Shown here: positions 1-9,455 of the stretch, in pieces
Layout: each line of letters begins with the position of its first letter
Numbering within the stretch: position 1 is the first letter of the stretch
From: UBA8941 sp963780545
GTDB taxonomy: Archaea > Thermoproteota > Bathyarchaeia > TCS64
DNA: 64,000 nt
NCBI GenBank assembly: GCA_963780545.1
Contig: CAWACK010000015.1
Coordinates: forward strand, 62,001 to 126,000
Reading direction: 5' to 3'
Notes under the pieces: model-generated
Seen by the model: the letters and a program-made list of their open reading frames with translations, nothing else
The model's database searches: none
What the model was told of the DNA's origin: nothing
Program-made: the position numbers and the translations under genes

Positions 1-1606
1 ATCGCCTTCTCTGGACAGGTGGCACCACATACACCACAGCCCTTGCAGACCGCGGCAATTGTCTCGGCGAGGCCCTTCTCGTTCTTGCGAAGGGCATTGT
101 ATGGGCAGACATCGATACAGGTGCCACATCCGCTGCACTTTGTCTGGTCTACTTGACTCATGATGGCCGCGGTATGTACTCTCTTCTTCGCCATCGGTAT
201 GGCGGCGCGGCTGGCTACGCCGAGTGCCTGTGCGACACTCTCGCCGACGTCCTTGGGGCTGTGTGCTGTGCCACAGACATAGATTCCGTCGGTGGCGAAG
301 TCTATTGGGCGAAGTTTTATGTGGGCTTCCATGAAGAAACCGTTGCCGTCTAATGGGACCTTGAGCATCTGGCTCAGCTCCTTCGCATCCACAACTGGGA
401 CCAAGGATGTGCTGAGTACGAGCATATCGGCCTTGAGGTTAACGTCCTCGTTGACTGTAGGGCTGTATAGACTCACATTGAGTCCGTCGGGCTCGGCTGT
501 GACTGTGGGAGGTTTCTCTGCTTGATACTTGAGGAACTTGATGCCCATCCTTTTTGCTTCCTGCTCGAGTTTGGAGTAATGTATTCCATAGGTCTGGAGG
601 TCGCGGTATAGGATGTAGACATTCCTCCCAGGCTTCGAAACACTAATAGCGTTCTTAACTGCCTCGTTGCAGCATATCCGGCTGCAGTAGGGACGTTCCG
701 CGTTGCGGGAGCCGACGCATTGGATCATGACTATATTCTTTGCGTCGACCTTACCTGCGTGGAGGAGCTGCTCCATCTCGCTTTGGGTGATGACGCGTTT
801 GTCCTCGCCATATAGGTAGAGGCTCTTCGGTTTTAGGACATCTGCGCCGACGGCGACGATTATGGTGCCGACGTTTATGTTCTCCGTCCCCTTTTTTGTC
901 TCGACGCCGATGTCAAAGTTGCCTAAGAAGCCGTATACCGATTTCACCTTGCTCTCGGTAAGGACCCTGATCTTGGGGTGGGTGATGACCTTCTGTACCA
1001 GTGGTTCGAGGACTTCGGACGCCTTCTGCTTGTATGGAAAGAGGCTGTCGAAGTCGCGGAGCTTCCCCCAAGTTTGGGCTCCTTTTCGACTAAAGTGACG
1101 TCAAAGCCTTGCTCGGCGAGGCTAAGGGCTGCGTGTAAACCAGAGACTCCTCCTCCAATGACTAGGGAGCAGGGTTTAACATCGATCTCTGGCTCATCGC
1201 CGGGTTCAAGCAGCATGGCTTTGGCGACCGCCATCCGGACGAGGTCCTTCGCTTTTTCCGTCGCCTTCTCCGGTTCCCTCATGTGGACCCAGCTACACTG
1301 GTCACGGATGTTCGCCATTTCGAACAGGTACTTGTTGACGCCTGCCTCCTCGCAGGTGGCTTGGAAGAGAGGTTCGTGTGTTCGTGGTGTACATGAGGCG
1401 ACCACGATGCGCTCGAGGTTATGCTTCTTTATAGCTTCCTTAATCTTGTTGAGGCCGTCGCTGCTGCAGGTATACATATTCTCCTCAGCATAAGCGACGC
1501 CTGAGAGCGTCTTTGCGTAGTCGACGACAGCGGGTACATCGACGTAGGCGGCGATGTTGATGCCACAGCGGCAGATAAATACGCCTATCCTCGGTTCAGC
1601 CATCAC
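1..1606 (-). CDS. hdrA: HdrA-like (QmoB-like) FAD/Fe-S protein, frameshifted, runs off left edge
   Basis: Flavin/iron-sulfur electron-transfer subunit of an Hdr complex. The N-terminal HdrA domain (about residues 1-145; Cys motifs RCG, YTCSS and ASCTPRTHE) is followed by an FAD Rossmann motif GGGVSGLHAAL near residue 153. In the ATG frame the protein derails after EPKLGG near 1065-1069, a run of five C on the plus strand where six would restore the frame. After that one-base repair the frame stays open to base 1, with a YCSRICCN Cys cluster and two C-terminal 4Fe-4S motifs (CSGCGTC and CKGCGVC). The indel is therefore probably a sequencing error, although a recent mutation is possible. The start ATG overlaps the stop of the upstream hdrA (ATGA). 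A short HdrA followed by a long HdrA is the arrangement of QmoA/QmoB. The C-terminus is outside the window. Confidence 0.85.
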
Positions 1607-2910
1607 ATCTTCACCTCCATACGGGCTGCATCTTCAGCCGCCTTGGCTGCAGTCGCGCTAGCCTCCGCGACTGATTCAGGTATGTCCCTGGGTCCGTGGC
1701 AGGAGCCACAGACGTATATGCCCGGCTTTCCGGTCTCCACGGGTCCCGAGACTGAGTCGCCCACCTCGAAGAAGCCGTACTCGTCGAGTTTAACCCCTAA
1801 GATGGGAGCGAGTTTTCTATTGTCCCTATGAGGCATCGCAGCGGTACAGAGTACAACCATCTCCACTTCGACATGGTCGACCCTACCAACCTCGGTGTTT
1901 TCATATAGGATAATTAGGTTCTTTGTGACTGGGTCCTCCCGGATCTCGCCTGGGCGACCTCTTATGTACTTGACGCCCCAGTGACTCTGAGCGCGATCGA
2001 CGAAGCCCTGGAAGCCTTTGCCGAAGGTTTTTAGGTCCATGTAAAAGATGGTGACATTACTGCTGGGCTCGTGCTCCTTGATGAGAACAGCCTCCTTTGT
2101 GGCGTACATGCAACAAAAGGCACTGCAGTAGGAGTAGCCAGTCGTCTGGGTGCGACTTCCGACACACTGTATGAAAGCGATATTATGTGAGACCTTCCCG
2201 TCCGAGGGTCTATTCAAAACTCCGCCGGTTGGTCCGGAGGCGCAAACGAGCCTCTCGAACTCCAGAGCAGTCAACACATTCTTATAACGTTCGTAGCCAT
2301 ACTCGCCAATATCCCTGGGGTTGTACTGCTCGAAGCCAGTCGCAGTGATTATACTGGAGACGTTGAGCTCGACGATATTTTTCTTCTGCTCGTAGTCAAC
2401 CGCCTTGGCTGGACAGATCTTCTCGCAAGTCCTACAGATGCCCTTAGTGAACCAAAGGCAGGCTTCGCGGTCAATGGTAGCGATGAGGGGAACAGCCTGT
2501 GGGAATGCAAGGTAGATGGCCTTGCGCTGGCTGAGGCCTGCCTGGAACGCACTGGGCTTCTTCACTGGGCATTTCTCGCTACAGAGGCCGCAACCCGTAC
2601 ACTTCTTCACATCGACGCTACGGGGGTGCTCCAGCACTTTGACCGTGAAGTCACCGACGCTTCCCTCTAGCCCAACCACTTCAGACTGGGTGTGGATGGT
2701 GATATTGGGGTGCCTAAAGCACTCGATCATTTTTGGGGCCAGGATACAGATGCTGCAGTCCATGGTGGGGAAGGTCTTGTCGAGCTGCGCCATAACGCCG
2801 CCGATACTCGGGGTTCGCTCGACGAGGTGAACCTTAATGCCACGGTCCGCGAGATCGAGGCTTGCTTGGATGCCAGCGATTCCGCCACCTACAACGAGTA
2901 CGGGTTTCAT
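1603..2910 (-). CDS. hdrA: HdrA-like (QmoA-size) FAD and 4Fe-4S protein
   Basis: Short HdrA-family flavoprotein of 435 aa, lacking the N-terminal domain of full HdrA. The FAD-binding GGGIAGIQA lies at residues 8-16. The conserved MDCSICILAPKM follows near residue 50, then a 4Fe-4S motif CTGCGLCSEKCP near residue 103 and a second Cys group (CRTCEKICP) near 160. A YCSAFCCMY cluster sits near residue 265, and a C-terminal GIYVCGSCHGP motif belongs to the FAD domain. It probably transfers electrons between the neighbouring long HdrA and HdrBC; whether it bifurcates cannot be told from sequence. It begins one base after the hdrB stop and overlaps the next hdrA by four bases, so it is translationally coupled within hdrC-hdrB-hdrA-hdrA'. 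Its size and its pairing with a longer HdrA resemble QmoA. Confidence 0.9.
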   Translation of the reverse strand: MKPVLVVGGGIAGIQASLDLADRGIKVHLVERTPSIGGVMAQLDKTFPTMDCSICILAPKMIECFRHPNITIHTQSEVVGLEGSVGDFTVKVLEHPRSVDVKKCTGCGLCSEKCPVKKPSAFQAGLSQRKAIYLAFPQAVPLIATIDREACLWFTKGICRTCEKICPAKAVDYEQKKNIVELNVSSIITATGFEQYNPRDIGEYGYERYKNVLTALEFERLVCASGPTGGVLNRPSDGKVSHNIAFIQCVGSRTQTTGYSYCSAFCCMYATKEAVLIKEHEPSSNVTIFYMDLKTFGKGFQGFVDRAQSHWGVKYIRGRPGEIREDPVTKNLIILYENTEVGRVDHVEVEMVVLCTAAMPHRDNRKLAPILGVKLDEYGFFEVGDSVSGPVETGKPGIYVCGSCHGPRDIPESVAEASATAAKAAEDAARMEVKM

Positions 2911-3792
2911 CTATGATCCTCCTATTCTTTCGAGCACCAGATCTACCGGGCTCTGGTTGAGATCCAATCCAAGGATCTCGGGGTCGATTCCCATCGAGAG
3001 CCCTAGAAGCTGAGTATAATAGAAGACTGGAACATTCAACTCCTTGTCCCCAGCTGCGATCTGGATGGCCTTCTGCTTGTTGTCGTAGACCTTGAAGCAA
3101 AAGGGACATGTAGTCACCAAGCCGTCGAATCCATAGCGTTTGACCGCCTTTAGCTTATCCGCCGCTATATCGAGGACGGTCTTACCTGATGCAACCGATA
3201 GGGAGCTACCACAGCAATCAATCTTCTCAGGATAATCGGTTGCCTCGGCGCCGAGCCATGTAATGAGGTCATCGAGCTTCTTCGGGTTCTCTGGATCGTC
3301 GGGCCTACCGATCTTGCTCGGCCTTATGGCGTGGCAGCCGGGATGGGAGGCGAACCTGAGACCAGTGAGGGGTCTCGTCACGACCCCAGTGATCTTCTCC
3401 TTCCCAAGCATCTCGTGGAGGAGTTCGAATATGTGAACGATCTTTACGTTTCCCTTGTAGTTGAGTCCCTCTTTTGAGAGCTTCTCATTCACCTTCACTT
3501 TAAGCCTGGAATTGAGCTCAAGTTTGTGCTTTGTCTCAACGAAGGATAGGTGGCAGCCGTTGCAAAGAGCGAAGATAGGGAGGCTCATCTCCTCAGCGAT
3601 CGCCATGTTCCGCGCGGATGAGTATAGCCAAGCGAGTTCGTTGACACTGCTAAACGGGGGGAAGCCGCAGCAGCTTGCTCCGGGTATGTCGACGAGCTCC
3701 ACCCCCAGCTTAGGCATAGTTGCTCTTACGGAGGCCTCATAGTTGTATTGTTCGGACTGGGTTATACACCCGAGGTAAAGAGCAAACTTCAA
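2911..3792 (-). CDS. hdrB: HdrB-like CCG-domain protein
   Basis: Heterodisulfide reductase subunit B family, 293 aa, with two cysteine-rich CCG domains. The first has LGC at residue 8, SCCGFPP near 41 and LCNGC near 77. The second has HPGC near 154, DCCGSS near 193 and CPFC near 229. In HdrB these residues hold the non-cubane 4Fe-4S clusters at which a disulfide or similar substrate is cleaved. The start ATG overlaps the hdrC stop by four bases and the stop abuts hdrA, so the genes form one operon. The true substrate need not be CoM-S-S-CoB, since no methanogenesis genes are in the window. Confidence 0.9.
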   Translation of the reverse strand: MKFALYLGCITQSEQYNYEASVRATMPKLGVELVDIPGASCCGFPPFSSVNELAWLYSSARNMAIAEEMSLPIFALCNGCHLSFVETKHKLELNSRLKVKVNEKLSKEGLNYKGNVKIVHIFELLHEMLGKEKITGVVTRPLTGLRFASHPGCHAIRPSKIGRPDDPENPKKLDDLITWLGAEATDYPEKIDCCGSSLSVASGKTVLDIAADKLKAVKRYGFDGLVTTCPFCFKVYDNKQKAIQIAAGDKELNVPVFYYTQLLGLSMGIDPEILGLDLNQSPVDLVLERIGGS

Positions 3793-4274
3793 GCCTCTTC
3801 CTCCCTTAATGTTTCCCGGAGAGCCTTCGTGTATGCGGCTAAATCTTTGGGCTTCTCCGCGGGTGGCAAGTTCATGGATTTTCTGTCTTTCCTCTCTTTG
3901 TTTCGGGTTCGAATCATCTGGGGTTGTTGAACGGTGCCGGTCTCAATGACGGTTTTAGCGGCCTCGTCGTAGCCTTCAGGATGCGGCAGCTCAAGGTTGA
4001 TGGCTATACGGCGGAGAGCGAGTATAATATCGTAGGGGGATATCTCTTCAGGGCAGCGCTCCTTACATTTGAGGCAAGAGGTGCAGGTCCATATCACATC
4101 GCTCTTCATCAATTCAGCCTCTTTGCCTAGGGCGACTTTTGCGATGATTTGACGAGGGTTAAAGCCCTTGACCCGAGCGGTGACTGGGCACGACGATGGG
4201 CACTTACCGCACTGGTCGCAGGCTTCCGCACTTACCCTATCTACGACTTCAGAGTGATTATTCTTTGTCAACAA
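3789..4274 (-). CDS. hdrC: HdrC-like ferredoxin subunit
   Basis: Heterodisulfide reductase subunit C family, 161 aa. Two 4Fe-4S motifs, CDQCGKCPSSCP near residue 19 and CTSCLKCKERCP near 64, wire electrons between HdrA and HdrB. It is the first clear gene of the four-gene Hdr operon and overlaps hdrB. The start is uncertain: TTG codons occur at 4274 and 4271 and no ATG lies before the first cluster. A small open frame (stop at 4258-4260) overlaps the proposed start, which suggests translational coupling to an upstream small gene. Confidence 0.87.
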   Translation of the reverse strand: MLTKNNHSEVVDRVSAEACDQCGKCPSSCPVTARVKGFNPRQIIAKVALGKEAELMKSDVIWTCTSCLKCKERCPEEISPYDIILALRRIAINLELPHPEGYDEAAKTVIETGTVQQPQMIRTRNKERKDRKSMNLPPAEKPKDLAAYTKALRETLREEEA

Positions 4275-4398
4275 AGACGCCTCTAGAGAATCTCTTCAGA
4301 ACTGCCAATCCACCTACTTTCCCATGGCTGTATTTACCCTTTATTGAAGTATATTGCTCGATGGTTTCCTCAGTTGCTCTCGATGAGACTGAAAACAT
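4258..4398 (-). CDS. possible small ORF overlapping the hdrC start
   Basis: A minus-strand frame stays open from 4485 down to the TAA at 4258-4260. Its only ATG, at 4398, gives 46 aa with a basic C-terminal half (YSHGKVGGLAVLKRF). The upstream part of the frame, without a start codon, also reads like protein (SDGELYACRD). Its stop lies inside the hdrC start region, the arrangement expected of coupled genes. No family was recognised. It may be a full small gene, a gene with a lost start, or chance. Confidence 0.35.
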   Translation of the reverse strand: MFSVSSRATEETIEQYTSIKGKYSHGKVGGLAVLKRFSRGVFVDKE

Positions 4399-4494
4399 CT
4401 GAACTTTTGCATCTCTGCACGCATATAATTCTCCATCTGAGATTAAAAGTAAAGATTCAACTCTAACATTGATAAAATGAGAGATCTAAAAAAA

Positions 4495-5836
4495 TTAATT
4501 CGGTTCCGGTGGGGGGGAGGCGATGAAGCCTTGAGCCATTAGAAGCTTTACAATCTTCTGAGTTCTCTCTATGATGGCGGCGGCTCCGTCGTATATCTCC
4601 TTCCTACTCGCTTTCTTACGGGCGAGACCCTGTTCAATACACTTCATCGCAACCTCCGTCGCTTGGAGCGGATAGATCTCCCACTCGTCCATGCTAGGGA
4701 TAATGTAGGTCTCGCTGAGACCCTTGTCTTCGGCAAACTTAGCGAGGGCGCTTGCTGAAGCGATGCACATCTCGTCGGTGATTGTCTTGGCTCGAACGTC
4801 TAAGGCGCCGCGGAAGATTGCTGGGAAGACGAGACTGTTGTTGACTTGGTTGGGGAAGTCGCTACGCCCAGTAGCGACGATCTTAGCACCCGCTTCCTTC
4901 GCCTCCCATGGCCAGATCTCCGGGTATCGGGTTGGCGCAAGCGAAAACAATGGAATCGCTGGCCATCCCCTTAATATCGTCCTTTTTAATGACATCAGGG
5001 CCAGACTTGGAGGCAGCTATTACTATATCCGCACCTTCGAGAGCCTCTTTCATACCACCTTCAATACCATCGGGATTAGTTTTCTTGGCTAGGTCCCACT
5101 TATAGCTGCCCTCAAGGTCCTTGCGGGTGTAGCTGACAATACCGGTGCTGTCGGTTATCATCATATTCTTAGGGTTGGCGCCGGCAGACTCGAGGACGTA
5201 GAAGGTGCGGGTGTTTGCTGCGCCTGCACCGACAATAGCGATCTTGGCAGTACCTATCTTCTTACCGACATACTTCAATGCGTTGAAGGTGGCGGCGAGG
5301 ATGACGGCCGCAGTCCCCTGCTGGTCATCGTGCCAGACAGGGATCGGCATCTCCTTCCTAAGCCTGTCAAGAATGTAGAAGCACTTGGGGCTCGAAAAGT
5401 CCTCTAGGTTAATTCCACCGAAAGTGGGCTCTATCCACTTGACGGCCTGGATGATCTCCTCAGGGTTCTTAGTGGCGAGGCAGATGGGGAAGGCATCTAC
5501 TCCGCCCAGATACTTGAAAATTAGGGCTTTACCCTCCATGACGGGCATTCCTGCTTGCCCCCCGATGTCGCCAAGTCCGAGGACTCGTGTGCCGTCGCTA
5601 ACGACACCGACGTAGTTCCATTTGCTCGTCCCCTCGAAGGCAAGCTCCTTGTCCTTCTCTATATCCTTGCAAACCTGGGCAACGCCGGGTGTGTACCAGA
5701 TGCTGAAGTCCTGGAGTGTCCGGATGGCGCACTTTGGCATGACCTCTACCTTGCCATGGTAGAAGGCGTGGTAGGGGGGAGCGATCTTGCTCCACTTCTG
5801 GGCTTCCTTGAGAAGCTCTTCCTTTGTAACTGGCAT
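4495..5836 (-). CDS. malic enzyme (NAD(P)-dependent), frameshifted
   Basis: Oxidative decarboxylation of malate to pyruvate, or the reverse. About 447 aa after repair, the usual size for the short bacterial/archaeal malic enzyme. The N-terminal catalytic domain has YTPGVAQVC and an LGLGDIGGQAGMPVMEGK stretch. PVWHDDQQGTA marks the metal-binding region near residue 168. The NAD(P)-binding motif IVGAGAANT follows near 200. The first frame derails after ANPIP. The second carries EIWPWEAKEAGAKIVATGRS and runs to the stop at 4495. One extra base at 4921-4924 (CGGG on the plus strand) explains the break. It is upstream of, and co-directional with, the left Hdr operon. Together with fumarase and TfrAB it completes a pyruvate-malate-fumarate-succinate route. 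Confidence 0.88.
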
Positions 5837-5848
5837 GGGTTAATAGTG

Positions 5849-6013
5849 ATGGATAGTAAGGATAACACTTACGAGAACATTTATGGTCAGCATTTTTCGT
5901 GGCTACTTAGACGATTGAAGACTTGTATTTTCCTTGATGAATCAAAGAAAAAGGAAAAATCAAAATTTTTGATCGTCGCGCGAGAAAAGGCGAAGACCTT
6001 CGCAGAGGCATAA
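5849..6013 (+). CDS. possible small basic protein
   Basis: An ATG at 5849 opens a 54-aa frame ending at 6011-6013 in the gap between the divergent malic enzyme and SDR genes. The product would be lysine-rich, with a basic-aromatic stretch (HFSWLLRRLK) and a KKKEKSKF segment, and no recognised domain. It starts only 12 bases from the malic enzyme start, so its promoter would lie inside that gene. It may be chance. Confidence 0.25.
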   Translation: MDSKDNTYENIYGQHFSWLLRRLKTCIFLDESKKKEKSKFLIVAREKAKTFAEA

Positions 6014-6034
6014 AGAAGGTGCGGCTTAATCCGA

Positions 6035-6044
6035 CTTTATAAAA
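6035..6044 (+). promoter_or_regulatory. TATA box of the SDR gene
   Basis: CTTTATAAAA about 38 bases before the ATG at 6078, in an AT-rich stretch. The spacing leaves a short leader containing GGTGG near 6060. This is a standard archaeal TATA element by sequence and position. Confidence 0.55.
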
Positions 6045-6077
6045 AAGTTTAATTCCCCTCGGTGGCTAGTTTTCACC

Positions 6078-6854
6078 ATGAAGCTTGATGGGAAGGTGGC
6101 AGTCGTTACGGGTGCGTCCCGTGGAATAGGCAAGGCGATCGCTGAGACATTCGCCCGCGAGGGGGCGAACGTTGTTGTAAATTATGTAAAGTCCGTAGAC
6201 GAAGCGAAGGAGGTGGTTAAGGATATAAAAGCCATGGGGAGAAAGGCCATCGCCGTCAAGAGCAGATGTCTCCAAAAGGGCCGAAGCGCAGAAGATGTTC
6301 GATAAGGCTATTGAGGTCTTTCGGAAGGGTAGACATTCTCGTCAATAACGCAGGGATTGGCACTGGTGGAACGACCCTCGACACAAGCGAGGAGGACTGG
6401 GATAGGGTTATCGCCGTGAACCTGAAGGGACCTTTCAACTGCACGCAGATTGCAGCAAAATCGATGGTTGCTCAAAAGTCGGGGAAGATAATAAACATTT
6501 CAAGCATCTCGGGTCTAGGCGGTGCCCCGGTCGGGGAGCTCGCTTACTGCTGCGCCAAGGCTGCCCTAATCGCCATGACGACCGTTTCCGCCCAAGACCT
6601 TGGTCCCTACGGGATTAATGTAAACAGCGTCGCGCCCTGGGTGGACACGTACAGACATGACTACCCGTGCTACAAAGGAGAAGACGGAGGAGCTACAAAG
6701 ACTCAAGGCGGGCATGGCGGCGATGAAGCGAATTGGTGAACCCCAGGATATAGCTAACGCTACACTCTTCCTCGCCTCCGACGAGTCGAACTTCATCACT
6801 GGGCAGGTTCTCGTCGCTGACGGCGGGCGTAGAGATTTCCTGAGCCACGCCTAA
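6078..6854 (+). CDS. short-chain dehydrogenase/reductase (FabG-like), three frameshifts
   Basis: NAD(P)-dependent oxidoreductase of the classical SDR family, about 258 aa when repaired. The nucleotide-binding TGASRGIG lies at residues 12-19, followed by NNAG, the catalytic serine in INISSISG, and a Tyr/Lys pair in YCCAK. The C-terminal TGQVLVADGG is typical of 3-oxoacyl-ACP reductase-like enzymes. Three single-base insertions break it: near 6258-6262, in the T run 6319-6321, and at 6635-6638. They sum to three, so the final frame equals the first. Each break can be bridged to conserved SDR sequence. The substrate is unknown; archaea lack standard FabG fatty-acid synthesis. It is either a decaying gene or a stretch of poor assembly. 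Confidence 0.8.
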
Positions 6855-6924
6855 GTCACACCGAGTCTCTTTCTCCTTGCTAAAAATTTGTTGAAAAATC
6901 TTTAAAAAATTGAAAAACAACGGA

Positions 6925-7042
6925 TTAATTGGCTTCGATTGCCGCCGCTTGAAGCTTCTCCTGCGAATAGCGTTTGATATCGAAGGTTATCAGCCCGTTC
7001 AGCTAACTTAGCAAACTTGATTTCGATTCCCGTTGTCTTCAC
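6925..7042 (-). pseudogene. possible small ORF remnant downstream of hdrA-mvhD
   Basis: On the minus strand a GTG at 7042 opens MKTTGIEIKFAKLAE. A second frame one base off reads NGLITFDIKRYSQEKLQAAA and stops at 6925-6927. Joined by one indel they would give a protein of about 40 aa directly after the hdrA gene that ends at 7087. No family was recognised. The region 6855-7086 holds nothing else that I can see. Confidence 0.22.
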
Positions 7043-7086
7043 GAGCTAAAATTTTGTTATTAGTTGCAAAAAACCTTAAGGATTGT

Positions 7087-9447
7087 TTAGGAGAGCTCCT
7101 CGCGGAGCTTTTTCCTAGCCTCATCGCTTATGGGACCTTCGCCGTCGATGATGTCGTTGAAGGTTTTGAAAACTCTCTCCAGCTTTCTCCAGTCGGGTAC
7201 GTAGACTCTGCTAAACCAAATTCTGCTGCTGTCGACGCCATGGTCCTCCAGGGCCCACCTGTACTCGTCGGCTCTCTCCTCTGCCAGCACATGGGCGTGC
7301 CCATATGGTCCCTCATGGGCCGGTGCCTCCAGCAGCATTACGCCGTCTGCGCCGTAAGCGAAGGCGTAGAGAAGGTGCTCGAGCTTCAACCTCGCAAGCG
7401 AAGGCATCGGGATGATCCGGATACTGCTTGGATAGGGCAGCCTCGCCAACCCGGCGAGGTCGACCGCGGTGTATGCGACCTCCTTCTCCACGAATGCGAT
7501 TATACGGAGCTCTGCACTCGACTCCTCGAGGGCGCCCCTTATCTGGGCCTTGATCTGCGTCTCACTCAGCCCCTGCTGGTCCAAGGCGTTTCTCGGGCAA
7601 GATGGCACACACGCCCCGCAGCCAGTGCACATGATCTCGTTCACAATCGGCTTCCCATCGACTAGCGTAATCGCTGACTCGGGGCATGACCCCACACATT
7701 TCCCGCAGCCATCGCAAAGCTCTGGGTAGGCGAGCCACGCCTTGTTGGGTTCGATCACCCTGTCGACGTGGAGGAAGTTCACCACCTTCATTGCAGCGCC
7801 CTCCGCCTCCGCTGTAGTGGATTGAATGTCCTTCGGACCCACTACTGTCCCTGCTGCGAAGATGCCGTCCCTCTTCGTCGCCATCGGATCTAGCTTTGGA
7901 TGGCGCTCCAGCACGAACTGATCCTCATCCACTGGCACGCGCAGCATCTCAGCCAGTTTTAGCGTCTCAGGTGTAGTCACAATCGGTGGCGCAAGCACGA
8001 CCAGATCGCTCGGGTACTCAAGCATTCTGTTCAGCATCATATCCTCGCTTCGCACAAGCACCTGCTCTCCATCGGGGACGATCTCCGTTACCTTTCCTTT
8101 TACAAAGATTGCGCCCTTCTCCTGAGTGGTCCGGTAGAACTCCTCGTATCGACGACCCGGCGATCTGACATCGATGTAGTGAATCCATACATCAACGCCT
8201 CGGTCTCTCAGGAGCTGAGCTTGCTTCATGCTGTAGAGGCAGCAGACCCTGCTGCAGTAGCTTCGTCCTACCTCGGTGTCCCTACTTCCGGCGCAGAGTA
8301 CGAATGTCACAGTCTTAACCTGCCTCCCAGTCTTTGGGACGATTAGCTGGCTACCTGTCGGTCCGTTCACGTCGAGTATCCTCTCCATCTCGAGGCTCGT
8401 CACAACGTTCGGGTACCTACCGTAGCCATACTGTGTGAGGCCGGAGAGGTCGAAGAGCTCAAACCCTGTAGTCATTACGATAGCGCCGACTTTAAGCTCC
8501 TTAGACGAGCCGGGGTCATCGAGATCGATGCACTGACGTGGGCAAACCTTAGCACAGGCTCCACATCGGATGCAGTGCTCGAAGTCGATTGTATAGACAC
8601 TGGGGACGCTTTGAGGGAACGGAATGTACGCTGCTTTGCGTATGCCTAGACCCTGATCGTGTTCGGCCGGAACCTTCGTCGGGCAGACTCGACTACATGC
8701 GCCGCATCCGATACACTTAGAAACGTCCACTCCACGCGGATTGAGTCTGACCTTAGCTCGGAAGTCGCCTGGGACCCCGGAAACCTCCTCCACCTCAGCG
8801 TATGTGATGAGGTCGATGTTTCTGCTCTGGCTAACAGACGCCATCTTAGGCGTAAGTATGCACTGACTGCAGTCGAGGGTAGGGAATACCTTAGGGTACT
8901 GAATCATGTGCCCACCGATGCTGGGTCTCTTCTCGATGAGGTGGACCTTCATCCCGAACTCGCTGAGGCGGAGGCTAGTAGTGATACCTGCGACGCCGCC
9001 TCCGATTACGAGGGCCTCGGGGATGACTTTCATCCTCTTCGACTCCAGTGCAACCGACTCCTTCGCCCGCGCGACAGCACCCCTGATGAGGTCGATGGTC
9101 TTCAGTGTCGCCCCCTCATGATCCTCCTTGTGGACCCAGCTACATTGCTCACGAACATTCACCATCTCTAGGAAAGCGGGGTTCACGCCCTTCTCCTCGA
9201 GGTTACTCAGGAACGTCTCTCTATGCATCTTTGGTGTGCAACAGGCAAGCACCACTCTGTCAAGGTGCTGCTTCTCCACCGCTTCCTTTATAGCGTCGAC
9301 ACTTGGCTTGCTGCAGAGGTACCTCTCCTTCTTCACGAATGCGACATCGGGCTTCAGCTCCTCGACGACGCGGTCCGTCTCTACGACGTCGCCGATGTTG
9401 CCACCGCACTCGCAGAGCCAGACGCCGATCCTAGGCGTTTCAGTCAT
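7087..9447 (-). CDS. hdrA: HdrA with C-terminal cysteine-free MvhD-like domain
   Basis: Large HdrA flavoprotein of 786 aa. Order: N-terminal HdrA domain with CECGG near residue 13 and ACCTPKMH near 68; FAD motif GGGVAGITTS near 150; MvhA-type LDCSQCILTPKM; ferredoxin motifs CIGCGACSRVCP and CIRCGACAKVCP; a CSRVCC cluster; then C-terminal CDGCGKCVGSCP and CTGCGACVPSCP. The last 130 or so residues align by pattern with MvhD/FlpD (DLAGLARLPYP, RIIPMPS, GADGVML), but the cysteines that bind its 2Fe-2S cluster are gone. The fold is HdrA+MvhD as in QmoB. It is the last gene of hdrC-hdrB-tfrB-tfrA-hdrA, eight bases after tfrA. Inferred role: the FAD electron-splitting or -merging hub that feeds the fumarate reductase. 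Confidence 0.9.
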   Translation of the reverse strand: MTETPRIGVWLCECGGNIGDVVETDRVVEELKPDVAFVKKERYLCSKPSVDAIKEAVEKQHLDRVVLACCTPKMHRETFLSNLEEKGVNPAFLEMVNVREQCSWVHKEDHEGATLKTIDLIRGAVARAKESVALESKRMKVIPEALVIGGGVAGITTSLRLSEFGMKVHLIEKRPSIGGHMIQYPKVFPTLDCSQCILTPKMASVSQSRNIDLITYAEVEEVSGVPGDFRAKVRLNPRGVDVSKCIGCGACSRVCPTKVPAEHDQGLGIRKAAYIPFPQSVPSVYTIDFEHCIRCGACAKVCPRQCIDLDDPGSSKELKVGAIVMTTGFELFDLSGLTQYGYGRYPNVVTSLEMERILDVNGPTGSQLIVPKTGRQVKTVTFVLCAGSRDTEVGRSYCSRVCCLYSMKQAQLLRDRGVDVWIHYIDVRSPGRRYEEFYRTTQEKGAIFVKGKVTEIVPDGEQVLVRSEDMMLNRMLEYPSDLVVLAPPIVTTPETLKLAEMLRVPVDEDQFVLERHPKLDPMATKRDGIFAAGTVVGPKDIQSTTAEAEGAAMKVVNFLHVDRVIEPNKAWLAYPELCDGCGKCVGSCPESAITLVDGKPIVNEIMCTGCGACVPSCPRNALDQQGLSETQIKAQIRGALEESSAELRIIAFVEKEVAYTAVDLAGLARLPYPSSIRIIPMPSLARLKLEHLLYAFAYGADGVMLLEAPAHEGPYGHAHVLAEERADEYRWALEDHGVDSSRIWFSRVYVPDWRKLERVFKTFNDIIDGEGPISDEARKKLREELS

Positions 9448-9455
9448 TCATATCC

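Noticed and set aside
6078..6854. Programmed frameshifting in the SDR gene
   Set aside because: Three separate shifts in one gene without slippery heptamers or conserved stem-loops fit sequencing error or decay better.
7033..7665. 210-codon plus-strand frame opposite hdrA
   Set aside because: Fully antisense to the conserved 3' part of hdrA; no protein-like motif.
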